Part shown: positions 1 through 5,082 of the stretch, piece after piece
Position numbering within the stretch: position 1 is the stretch's first letter
Layout of the letters: each line of letters begins with the position of its first letter
NCBI GenBank assembly: GCA_966186435.1
Contig: CBIFWW010000188.1
Location: forward strand, 1-5,082
From: CBIFWW01 sp966186435
GTDB lineage: Bacteria > Pseudomonadota > Gammaproteobacteria > Enterobacterales > Enterobacteriaceae
Direction: 5' to 3'
DNA: 5,082 nt
Notes under the pieces: model-generated
Databases searched by the model: none
The model's input: the letters and a program-made list of their open reading frames with translations, nothing else
What the model was told of the DNA's origin: nothing
Made by a program: the position numbers and the translations under genes

Positions 1-33
1 GTAAGAAAGGACTCAACCAAAGGGATATTACGG

Positions 34-444
34 ATGAAAAGGGATGCTTTCTCCAATAGTGTTATCGAACAAACCCTGACCTGGATCGACGAGCATATTT
101 GCGAAAAGGTCACATTAGACGATTTAGCCCGTAAAACTGGCTATTCCAAATGGCATTTCCAGCGTTTATTTTACGCCAGAATGTCTATTACTGCGGCCAG
201 TTATATTAGAAACGCTAAATTACAACGCTCTATTCGTGATTTAAAGTGTAGTGAAACTAATATAGTTACCATTGCTGATAAATATGGTTTTAGTTCTCAG
301 CAGTCATATACACGCACCTTTAAACATGTGATGGAATGTACCCCTTCACTCTGCCGCTCTCGCCGCGATCCGCAATTTGCTAGATTATCTAACCAAGAAA
401 TGTGCAACCTTTGCCGCCGTATTAATCATAAGACAGACTCATAA
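34..444 (+). CDS. MarA/SoxS/Rob-like AraC family transcriptional regulator
   Basis: This 136-residue protein is almost entirely an AraC/XylS DNA-binding domain, like MarA (127 residues), with no separate ligand-binding domain. The first helix-turn-helix spans about residues 29-48, with SKWHFQRLF (38-46) as recognition helix. The second spans about 78-97, with SQQSYTRTFK (88-97) as recognition helix. Both match the MarA/SoxS/Rob pattern closely, including W40, Q43, R44, Q89, Q90, T93 and R94. Members of this group act as monomers on degenerate mar/sox boxes and switch on efflux, porin and stress genes; its targets here are unknown. The start is ATG at 34, with AGGG at 21-24 in front. The frame stays open to base 1 but offers no other start codon inside the window. 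Six cysteines (23, 72, 102, 107, 124, 127), including a C-terminal CxxC, are unusual. The gene is more AT-rich than hemB. The family call is strong; the exact ortholog is not determined. Confidence 0.9.
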   Translation: MKRDAFSNSVIEQTLTWIDEHICEKVTLDDLARKTGYSKWHFQRLFYARMSITAASYIRNAKLQRSIRDLKCSETNIVTIADKYGFSSQQSYTRTFKHVMECTPSLCRSRRDPQFARLSNQEMCNLCRRINHKTDS

Positions 445-454
445 ATGAATGCCT

Positions 455-485
455 GGCCTGCTAATCCTTGGCAGGCCGCTTTCTC
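455..485 (+). terminator. Probable terminator of the AraC-type regulator gene
   Basis: A perfect 7-bp stem, GGCCTGC (455-461) with GCAGGCC (471-477), encloses a 9-base loop. It starts 10 bases after the stop codon and is followed by GCTTTCTC. The stem is GC-rich and well placed, but the T tract is short and interrupted, so termination may be incomplete and some readthrough into hemB is possible. Confidence 0.6.
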
Positions 486-532
486 AAGCAGCCTGCTCTG
501 CTTTACTACCACAAAGGGCAAACCCTCTCTGC

Positions 533-538
533 CATAAT
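533..538 (+). promoter_or_regulatory. Candidate -10 element for hemB
   Basis: CATAAT matches the sigma-70 -10 consensus at five of six positions and lies 44 bases before the hemB start. No good -35 hexamer sits 16-18 bases upstream, so this is a weak candidate. TACTAT at 543-548 is a poorer alternative. Confidence 0.25.
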
Positions 539-582
539 CGGGTACTATATCCCCCACATTTATTAACCAAAGAACCGATGCT

Positions 583-1563
583 ATGTCAGATTTTTCACTC
601 GTGAATCGCCCTCGCCGCCTGCGCCAGACGCCTGCCATGCGCGCAATGTTTGAAGAAACCACCCTGACCCGCAACGATCTCTCGCTGCCAATTTTTGTGG
701 AAGAAGGGCTGAACGAATACACCCCTATTGAAGCCATGCCTGGGATCATGCGTATCCCGGAGAAACACCTGGCCTCAGAGATTGAACGTATTGCCAAAGC
801 CGGCATCCGTTCAGTGATGACTTTTGGTATCTCCCATCACACCGATGCCACCGGTAGTGACACCTGGAATGAGAACGGTCTAGTGGCGCGCATGTCTCGC
901 ACCATCAAGCAGACGGTGCCTGAAATGATTGTGATGTCGGATACCTGTTTCTGTGAATACACCAGCCACGGCCACTGCGGCGTGCTGTGCGATCACGGCG
1001 TGGATAACGACCAGACTCTGATCAACCTTGGCAAACAAGCGGTGGTTGCCGCCGCTGCCGGGGCTGACTTTATCGCGCCTTCTGCGGCGATGGACGGCCA
1101 GGTGCAGGCTATTCGTAGCGCCCTGGACGCGGCAGGTTTTACCCAGACTGCCATCATGTCCTACTCCACCAAGTTTGCCTCTTCCTACTATGGCCCGTTC
1201 CGTGAAGCCGCCGGGACCGCCTTGAAGGGCGATCGCAAAACCTACCAGATGAACCCAATGAACCGCCGTGAAGCGATCCGCGAGTCCCTGCTGGATGAAG
1301 CCCAGGGCGCAGATTGCCTGATGGTGAAACCTGCCGGGGCTTATCTGGATGTACTGCGTGAAATCCGTGAGCGCACCGAGCTGCCGCTGGCGGCCTATCA
1401 GGTGAGCGGTGAGTACGCGATGATTAAATTCGCAGCGCGGGCCGGGGCCATCAATGAGGAAAACGTGGTGCTGGAGAGCTTAGGCTCGATTAAGCGTGCC
1501 GGTGCCGATGTGATCTTCAGTTACTTCGCCCTCGATCTGGCAGAGAAAGGCCTGATCCGCTAA
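583..1563 (+). CDS. hemB: Delta-aminolevulinic acid dehydratase (porphobilinogen synthase)
   Basis: HemB joins two molecules of 5-aminolevulinate to form porphobilinogen, the first common step of tetrapyrrole (heme, siroheme) synthesis, in the cytoplasm. The 326-residue TIM-barrel enzyme has the usual length. The zinc-binding cysteines C122, C124 and C132 lie in the motif DTCFCEYTSHGHCG, so this is the zinc-dependent type. The two Schiff-base lysines are K197 (in SYSTKFASS) and K249 (in LMVKPAGAY). The segment around E234 (NRREAIRE) corresponds to the allosteric magnesium site in the E. coli enzyme. The C-terminus FSYFALDLAEKGLIR is also typical. The start at 583 gives the N-terminus expected from E. 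coli HemB (PRRLR), although the ribosome binding site ahead of it is poor. The gene stands alone between two hairpin terminators, so it is probably transcribed by itself. It is intact, with no missing key residue. Confidence 0.98.
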   Translation: MSDFSLVNRPRRLRQTPAMRAMFEETTLTRNDLSLPIFVEEGLNEYTPIEAMPGIMRIPEKHLASEIERIAKAGIRSVMTFGISHHTDATGSDTWNENGLVARMSRTIKQTVPEMIVMSDTCFCEYTSHGHCGVLCDHGVDNDQTLINLGKQAVVAAAAGADFIAPSAAMDGQVQAIRSALDAAGFTQTAIMSYSTKFASSYYGPFREAAGTALKGDRKTYQMNPMNRREAIRESLLDEAQGADCLMVKPAGAYLDVLREIRERTELPLAAYQVSGEYAMIKFAARAGAINEENVVLESLGSIKRAGADVIFSYFALDLAEKGLIR

Positions 1564-1583
1564 CGGGTTACCAGGCATCCCCC

Positions 1584-1618
1584 AACGCCCTGTTCGCAGG
1601 GCGTTATCGTTTCTTCTT
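1584..1618 (+). terminator. hemB terminator, shared with the convergent gene
   Basis: A perfect 9-bp stem, AACGCCCTG (1584-1592) with CAGGGCGTT (1597-1605), is capped by a TTCG tetraloop, one of the most stable loops in RNA. ATCGTTTCTTCTTC follows on the + strand, so it should terminate hemB. The right arm overlaps the TAA stop (1604-1606) of the convergent membrane protein gene. It may form a hairpin for that transcript too, but there it is followed by a run of G rather than T. Confidence 0.8.
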
Positions 1619-2182
1619 CGCGGTACGCAGCATCTCTTCATACAGGCTTATCATCCGCACCCGTTCACGGCGGGTTAAATCTTCCCGGCTAAATGCCCGG
1701 GTACCGTTCATTTCCAGCCGGGCAAACAATTCGGAATCAGATATTTGATCCTGGTTATTACGCCGCCGACGGAAGCGCACACAACACCAGGCCAAGGAGA
1801 ACACACACAGGAAGGCATAAGGCGGAATAACCAGTGCGGCTTCGGAACTGAAAGAAACGCTAAGCAGGGTCAGCATGATAAAAGAAATCTCCCCCAGCAT
1901 GAGTGACCAGAACATCAGCGCCCGCACTGCCAGCATCGGATATAGCAGGGTAATCTTGTGGCGAAACCAGGGGATACCCACCACCGGCACCAGCAATGCA
2001 CACCACCACCAACCGTTCCACAGTGCAGCCATCATCAGGCTTTGGCTTACCAGTAGCGATAACAGCAGCAGCATGGTCCCCAGCTGTACCCGATGAAAAT
2101 CCGGGCGGCGGAAGGCGACCCACCACACCGGGATCACCGCGGGTAAACAAAAAATGGCGGCCAATATCAGACTTAAGATCAT
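1604..2182 (-). CDS. Uncharacterised inner-membrane protein with a basic cytoplasmic tail
   Basis: I do not recognise this 192-residue protein. It has about four hydrophobic segments: residues 1-24, 35-73 (long, possibly two helices, with a GWWW aromatic cluster at 57-60), 77-111 and 114-137. A hydrophilic tail of about 55 residues follows. It begins with RRRR (138-141), ends with KKKR (189-192) and looks alpha-helical (for example SELFARLEMNG and RMISLYEEMLRTA). By the positive-inside rule the tail should be cytoplasmic. There is no signal peptide, lipobox or catalytic motif that I can see. The start ATG at 2182 has only a weak purine stretch (GAGA) about 10 bases ahead. The gene is convergent with hemB and shares its terminator, which argues against a common function. 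The base composition resembles hemB, and a hydrophobic frame this long is unlikely to be a shadow ORF. Confidence 0.75.
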   Translation of the reverse strand: MILSLILAAIFCLPAVIPVWWVAFRRPDFHRVQLGTMLLLLSLLVSQSLMMAALWNGWWWCALLVPVVGIPWFRHKITLLYPMLAVRALMFWSLMLGEISFIMLTLLSVSFSSEAALVIPPYAFLCVFSLAWCCVRFRRRRNNQDQISDSELFARLEMNGTRAFSREDLTRRERVRMISLYEEMLRTAKKKR

Positions 2183-2485
2183 AGGGATTCTCGGGGGAAT
2201 TTAAGGAATATCTCGACTGTAGCATCTGTAGTGTGAAATCGCCCAGAAAGGTGGTGCTTCAGAGGGGGCCAGGCCGATCCTCTACTCTGATGTCAGTAGA
2301 CTGGCGAAAATGGGAGGGTGTACTACTAAAATAACCTATTAAAGCCAGCAAATGATGCCCTTCCGTTGCAACGAAAACCAAACGCTGAATGTGCCTCGCA
2401 TTAAAACATATACAGGAGATCATTTTCGTGCTGGCGGGAAATGCTCACTTCAGAATGCTGCCAAACCTAAAAACCGGGTGAATTC
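2183..2485. other. Intergenic region with no convincing gene
   Basis: This stretch of about 300 bases separates the divergently read membrane protein gene and the islet, so it should carry promoters for both. A TAAAAT hexamer (2327-2332, + strand) matches the -10 consensus at five positions but lacks a clear -35 partner. A short inverted repeat, TCTACT (2281-2286) with AGTAGA (2295-2300), has an 8-base loop. An ORF of 55 codons from 2355 to 2522 resembles nothing I know and overlaps the islet gene in another frame, so it is probably chance. AGGAG at 2414-2418 precedes a tiny ORF listed separately. No tRNA, insertion sequence or long repeat was seen. Confidence 0.5.
2428..2481 (+). CDS. Possible 17-codon leader peptide ahead of the islet gene
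   Basis: AGGAG (2414-2418) sits 9 bases before a GTG at 2428. That GTG opens a frame of 17 codons (MLAGNAHFRMLPNLKTG if read from GTG) ending in TGA at 2479-2481, only 4 bases before the ATG at 2486. The spacing would allow translational coupling to the downstream gene. There is no codon pattern typical of an attenuator, and a frame this short can easily arise by chance, so confidence is low. Confidence 0.15.
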   Translation: MLAGNAHFRMLPNLKTG

Positions 2486-2907
2486 ATGGATTCGAAAACA
2501 CCAATTAAATACTTTCGCATGATGAAGCCTGATGAAGAGAATCGGCCACATACCTCTGTGGGCGAGCGCGATGGTTTATCGGTCAGAACGGGCATCCAGG
2601 GGCGGACGTAGCAGGGCAAATTGTTGACGTTATCGTTAATGAGGAAGGCGGCTTTATTCATCTTTTACAGGGGCTGTCGGTAACAATTCCTCCCAAAGAA
2701 AATATTCCCCGCCACTTGTTTAAGCCCGGAAGGAAACTCATTTGCTTCACTATCGCCTCTTTTATCCTGGATAAAAGTGAACATTTAATGTTCTACAGGG
2801 ATTCAGAAACCCATGCTATGATCGTCCCAAAGCATCAAATGAACATTGAAGATTATCAACGTTATCTTGAAGAAACCAAGTCTCTTTGGGAGGTGCCAAT
2901 TGATTAA
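2486..2907 (+). pseudogene. Frameshifted toxin-like gene, possibly of Tse2-type ADP-ribosyltransferase fold
   Basis: The ATG at 2486 (GGGTG at 2476-2480 ahead; in-frame TAA at 2468-2470) opens a frame that runs into TAG at 2609-2611. The -1 frame continues to TAA at 2905-2907. Adding one G to the run GGGG (2599-2602) restores a 140-residue protein without other damage. Its order of motifs is IKYFRMMKPDE (7-17), RDGLSVR (28-34), GLSVTIPPKENIPRHL (63-78), HAMIVPKHQM (110-119) and YQRYLEETKSLW (124-135). This order (YR, DGL, G-SV, P--IP, H--I-P---M, Y---L--T--W) recalls a widespread family of small uncharacterised proteins. It also loosely recalls Tse2, a type VI secretion toxin with an ADP-ribosyltransferase-like fold. 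Both likenesses are from memory and not from a search. The following gene overlaps it and looks like an immunity partner. A sequencing error in the G run, or slippage on GGG codons, could also explain the break. Confidence 0.65.
2888..2895 (+). promoter_or_regulatory. Strong ribosome binding site that fixes a TTG start
   Basis: GGGAGGTG is nearly the full complement of the 16S rRNA 3' end. It lies 4 bases before TTG at 2900 and inside the last codons of the upstream gene. It selects TTG 2900 over the upstream in-frame ATG at 2846, which has no comparable site and would add 18 residues read from the neighbour's coding sequence. Confidence 0.8.
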
Positions 2908-3184
2908 TAAATTTAGAGAAAATTACCAACAAGCCCTCAATGAGATTCTTGCTAATGGTACAAATCGGCAGGAACTTTTTCTGCTATGTAACACCATGAT
3001 AGCCACTTGTGGCCGCCAGGGTGGTTACCTTGCCTATGAACTGTTAAATAAGGCATTAGACAATGCAGTTCAGGAGAATGAGGAAGCCGTTTTAGTCGAT
3101 GCCTTGGATGCACTTAGCGGGCAATGTAACCCAGTAAGTTTTATCGGTACAGGTGATTATCACCATCCCGAACAAGCTGCATAG
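2900..3184 (+). CDS. Small helical protein, putative immunity partner of the upstream gene
   Basis: I do not recognise this 94-residue protein. It has no signal peptide or membrane segment and appears fully alpha-helical: about residues 3-18 (KFRENYQQALNEILAN), 22-37, 41-59 (YLAYELLNKALDNAVQ) and 60-73 (EEAVLVDALDALSG). The tail contains HH (88-89). Small, acidic, soluble helical proteins encoded directly after a toxin gene are commonly its immunity protein or antitoxin, and that is the inferred role. The gene overlaps the broken upstream gene by 8 bases (TTGATTAA), so the two form one transcription unit and may be translationally coupled. The early stop at 2609 in the upstream gene would leave about 290 bases untranslated before this start, although its strong ribosome binding site could recruit ribosomes alone. 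The frame is intact. Base composition is more AT-rich than hemB, which fits acquired DNA. Confidence 0.75.
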   Translation: MINKFRENYQQALNEILANGTNRQELFLLCNTMIATCGRQGGYLAYELLNKALDNAVQENEEAVLVDALDALSGQCNPVSFIGTGDYHHPEQAA

Positions 3185-3201
3185 CCAAGCCCTTCTGGCA
3201 T

Positions 3202-3234
3202 TGAACGCCGCCGGGTAGCTTGGCGTCATTTTTT
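3202..3234 (+). terminator. Rho-independent terminator of the islet
   Basis: ACGCC (3205-3209) pairs with GGCGT (3222-3226). The stem extends past a one-base bulge (A3204) through TG (3202-3203) with CA (3227-3228), and then comes a run of six T (3229-3234). It starts 17 bases after the stop codon at 3184. An alternative pairing, GCCAAGC (3184-3190) with GCTTGGC (3218-3224), would compete with it. Confidence 0.75.
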
Positions 3235-3240
3235 CACTCC

Positions 3241-3265
3241 TAAAAAAGGCGCACAACTGTGCGCC
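3241..3265 (-). terminator. Rho-independent terminator of the lipoprotein operon
   Basis: A perfect inverted repeat, GGCGCACA (3248-3255) with TGTGCGCC (3258-3265), lies 8 bases beyond the stop codon of the last lipoprotein gene. On the - strand it is followed by six T (the A run at 3242-3247). TAAAA on the other flank could also give some termination in the + direction. Confidence 0.9.
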
Positions 3266-3273
3266 TAAAATGG

Positions 3274-3930
3274 TTACATCGCTTTGGCGTAATGCGGGGA
3301 ACGAGGCCCGTAAAGTAGATTACCCTCACCACCGGCGGTCAACAGACGAACGCTTGTCACACCCGCGATAGTATGGCCCTTATCAGTTATGGTACCCGCT
3401 ACCTGGTTGATGGCTGCGGTGATTAACATTGCCAACAGGCCGCCAGAGCTAGAATCATTTTCTGCGCTAGAGGCCGTGGCCGCACCGCTCCAAAGCTGTT
3501 TCCCACTGCGTAAATCAACCAAACGCGCACTGGCAGATACACGGGTATCACTGGTGATAACTTTATAGCTTGTGCCGTAATCGGTAATGGTCAGATAAAG
3601 TGCTGCATCCGCCCCAAAAATCTCTTTCAGCTTTACAGTATTAAGCGCCTGAGCATCATCAGCACTTGTTACGCCATTCTGTTTAAACGTCTCATCACTT
3701 AATGCTACTGGAAAAACGTAAAAACCCGATTCTGACAACGGCATTGAAACCTGGCTCATCAACCCTGCCCCGGCTTTAATATCCGGGCTGCGGTTTATCG
3801 GCGGCAATACCAGAATTGAGCGCGGCTTACTTTCCCTAAAAGCCGTGTAGTCATACGGCTTTTGTGGTTTGGCGCAGCCCGTTAATAATGCTGCGGTCAA
3901 AACCATTAAACACGCCATTACTTTTTTCAT
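3274..3930 (-). CDS. DUF799 (GNA1162-like) outer-membrane lipoprotein
   Basis: The 218-residue protein starts with a lipoprotein signal peptide, MKKVMACLMVLTAALLTGC, with lipobox LLTG-C19. Alanine at +2, and no aspartate, predicts sorting to the outer membrane. The mature part shows the hallmarks of DUF799, the family of the Neisseria protein GNA1162: KPRSILVLPPINRSPDIKA (35-53), FGADAALYLTITDYGTSY (105-122), VDLRSGKQLWSG (138-149) and the C-terminal LLYGPRSPHY (205-214). GNA1162 is related in structure to TolB-like and periplasmic assembly proteins, and its role is unsettled. ATG at 3930 was chosen because AAGGA stands 8 bases before it and the signal peptide begins directly with MKK. The ATG at 3939 would overlap the previous stop as ATGA, but AAGG would then abut the start codon with no spacer. 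It is the last gene of a three-lipoprotein operon with CsgG-like and DUF4810 proteins, a recurring trio that suggests a shared complex. Confidence 0.88.
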   Translation of the reverse strand: MKKVMACLMVLTAALLTGCAKPQKPYDYTAFRESKPRSILVLPPINRSPDIKAGAGLMSQVSMPLSESGFYVFPVALSDETFKQNGVTSADDAQALNTVKLKEIFGADAALYLTITDYGTSYKVITSDTRVSASARLVDLRSGKQLWSGAATASSAENDSSSGGLLAMLITAAINQVAGTITDKGHTIAGVTSVRLLTAGGEGNLLYGPRSPHYAKAM

Positions 3931-3935
3931 GCAAA

Positions 3936-4274
3936 TCATCCTTTTTTGCCCAATAGGAAATCCATATACACAGCGGATTCAGGAAACTGCGATTTCTCAA
4001 TCGCAAAGCGTTCTCTGGCCAATTCTATTTGCCCCGTTTCGTTATAAAGCATGCCCAATTGGGCATTGAAGCCCGGCGGCACCGGTAGGTTTTTAGATTT
4101 GGCTTTTTCCTGGGTTTTCAGCAGTAAGGCAATCTGCTCCTGAGGGGAACTTTTGCCAGGCGTATAATGTTGATACAGCGCTTCCTGGTAATCACCCCAG
4201 TAGTAGATCGGTTTAGGTTGCGTAGCACAACCGGCCAAAAATAATGTGGCAACAAGGAACAGTAATTTATTCAT
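3936..4274 (-). CDS. DUF4810 lipoprotein
   Basis: The 112-residue protein has a signal peptide ending in the lipobox FLAG-C16, with alanine at +2, which predicts an outer-membrane lipoprotein. The motif YYWGDYQEALYQHY (24-37) is characteristic of DUF4810. Residues 69-108 (FNAQLGMLY through AVYMDFLL, with ELARERFAIE) resemble a single tetratricopeptide-like helical hairpin, which suggests a protein-binding adaptor role. The molecular function is unknown. ATG at 4274 was chosen over one at 4316 because AAGGAG lies 6 bases before it and the signal peptide starts there; the longer form would bury the signal. The gene begins 10 bases after the CsgG-like gene, whose TAA overlaps the ribosome binding site. 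Its own TGA (3938-3936) lies 5 bases ahead of the start chosen for the DUF799 gene, so the three are very likely cotranscribed and coupled. Confidence 0.88.
   Translation of the reverse strand: MNKLLFLVATLFLAGCATQPKPIYYWGDYQEALYQHYTPGKSSPQEQIALLLKTQEKAKSKNLPVPPGFNAQLGMLYNETGQIELARERFAIEKSQFPESAVYMDFLLGKKG
3939..3943 (-). promoter_or_regulatory. Ribosome binding site deciding the DUF799 start
   Basis: AAGGA on the - strand sits 8 bases before ATG 3930. It overlaps the alternative ATG at 3939 and abuts the TGA of the upstream gene, so it supports the shorter 218-residue protein. Confidence 0.7.
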
Positions 4275-4284
4275 GATTCTCTCC

Positions 4285-4932
4285 TTATTGAGCCGGACGC
4301 CAGGCACCGCTCTCAATGCCCGAAACCAAATTATTCACCGCCTCACGTATCGCCAGATCCAATACTTTCCCATTAAGGGTAGAGTCGTAGCTGGCCGTCC
4401 CGCCAAAGCCGATAATCTCACGGTTGGACAGCGCATATTCCCCCGCACCTTGAACAGAGAAGACCACTTCTGAGGTTTGGACATTAACCACATTTAATGT
4501 GGTTTTAGCGTAGGCTACTTGCTGTTTGCCCCGGCCCAGAATCCCCCACAATTGATGATCGCCAACTTCTTTACGGCCAAACTCTGTTACATCACCTGTA
4601 ATAATAAAATTCGCGCCCTTAATATTTTGACTTTGTTTTTTTATTCCAGCTTCAGCGGCAATCTCAGCCATATTAGTGCGATCTAAAATGGTAAAACGGC
4701 CGGTTTGCTGGAGCTGACTCACCAGAATTGTTTTAGATTCAGAGAAAATGCCGTTCATAAAGTTAGAACGATTCTCGAACTTACCCACGGCAACAGGGCT
4801 ACGAACCCCTGTGTAAGATGTGCCATAACTCGCAACCTTAGGTGACTCCACAACCCGCGAACTCTCCTTAGCACAGCCACTTAATGCTGTGGTTAATAGG
4901 ATGCATAGACTTAACAGCAATTTGTTACGCAT
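4285..4932 (-). CDS. CsgG-like outer-membrane lipoprotein
   Basis: The 215-residue protein has a signal peptide with lipobox ALSG-C20 and alanine at +2, predicting an outer-membrane lipoprotein. The body resembles the CsgG family: PVAVGKFENRSNF (46-58), LVSQLQQTGRFTILDR (70-85), GANFIITGDVTEFG (106-119), LNVVNVQTSEVVFSVQGAGEY (146-166, by position) and a C-terminal helix AIREAVNNLVSGIESGAW (194-211). In CsgG the segment around VVNVSTGEI has the same form. CsgG itself (277 residues) is the nonameric curli secretion channel. This protein is shorter, and no csgA, csgB, csgE or csgF lies nearby, so a curli role is not supported and csgG is not assigned as a symbol. It heads an operon with DUF4810 and DUF799 lipoproteins, an association known from other Gram-negative bacteria such as Neisseria. 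GGAG stands 5 bases before the start codon. Confidence 0.88.
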   Translation of the reverse strand: MRNKLLLSLCILLTTALSGCAKESSRVVESPKVASYGTSYTGVRSPVAVGKFENRSNFMNGIFSESKTILVSQLQQTGRFTILDRTNMAEIAAEAGIKKQSQNIKGANFIITGDVTEFGRKEVGDHQLWGILGRGKQQVAYAKTTLNVVNVQTSEVVFSVQGAGEYALSNREIIGFGGTASYDSTLNGKVLDLAIREAVNNLVSGIESGAWRPAQ

Positions 4933-5082
4933 GAAAACTCCATTTAATTAAATAAAAAACGCTTCGTCCATTGATTAAATTATGTGCAAACAATATTTGA
5001 ATAGCATTCATTGGCGCCTACAGATTATTGCCAATTATGTTTAACAAATAAATTGAAGAAAACCACTGCTTGAGAATTAATA
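4933..5082 (-). promoter_or_regulatory. AT-rich leader with candidate promoter of the lipoprotein operon
   Basis: These 150 bases are strongly AT-rich and contain no gene. On the - strand CATAAT occurs twice (4984-4979 and 5039-5034), each matching the -10 consensus at five positions. The first lies 46 bases before the CsgG-like start and is the better placed, but neither has a good -35 hexamer. The palindrome ATTTAATTAAAT (4942-4953) may be chance in such DNA. The AT content would suit H-NS binding, which is inference only. Confidence 0.35.

Noticed and set aside
426..806. A 126-residue - strand ORF across the start of hemB
   Set aside because: It is antisense to well-supported hemB and the regulator terminator, and has no family resemblance.
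2355..2522. A 55-codon + strand ORF ahead of and overlapping the toxin-like gene
   Set aside because: No recognisable motif or ribosome binding site, and it overlaps the better supported frame starting at 2486.
2599..2611. Programmed -1 ribosomal frameshifting as the main explanation for the broken gene
   Set aside because: No X-XXY-YYZ slippery heptamer in the zero frame and no obvious downstream stimulatory structure were seen; a one-base loss in a G run is simpler, though slippage on GGG cannot be excluded.
2846..2899. An N-terminal extension of the putative immunity protein from ATG 2846
   Set aside because: It has no ribosome binding site and reads the upstream gene's coding sequence out of frame, while TTG 2900 has a near-perfect site.
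2716..2907. A separate 63-residue gene starting at TTG 2716
   Set aside because: It is the C-terminal part of the frameshifted gene; the same frame continues upstream to 2602 with sequence that fits the N-terminal part.
4275..4316. A longer DUF4810 protein from ATG 4316
   Set aside because: It would place 14 residues before the signal peptide and ignores the AAGGAG in front of ATG 4274.

Overview
The window looks like a chromosomal segment of an enterobacterium, most likely Serratia or a close relative in the Yersiniaceae. This rests mainly on HemB, which lines up almost without gaps with the E. coli enzyme as I remember it. It also rests on the MarA-type regulator, the compact operons and the classical hairpin terminators. 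The genus is inferred; no search was run.

Layout on the + strand: a small AraC/XylS regulator of the MarA/SoxS/Rob type (34-444) with a terminator; hemB for porphobilinogen synthase (583-1563) with a UUCG-capped terminator; then, on the - strand and convergent with hemB, an uncharacterised four-helix membrane protein (1604-2182). An intergenic stretch of about 300 bases follows.

Next comes a small accessory islet on the + strand (2486-3184). Its first gene is broken by a one-base frameshift in a run of G. Restoring one G gives a 140-residue protein with a pattern that resembles small toxin-like proteins (possibly the Tse2-type ADP-ribosyltransferase fold). The second gene overlaps it by 8 bases, starts at TTG behind a near-perfect ribosome binding site, and encodes a 94-residue soluble helical protein. 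The pair is best read as a decayed toxin gene with an intact immunity or antitoxin partner. This is the least described part of the window.

From 4932 down to 3274 on the - strand lies a tight operon of three predicted outer-membrane lipoproteins: a CsgG-like protein, a DUF4810 protein and a DUF799 (GNA1162-like) protein. They probably form one envelope complex of unknown role. The operon ends at a perfect hairpin terminator, back to back with the terminator of the islet. The last 150 bases are AT-rich and hold the presumed promoter of the lipoprotein operon.
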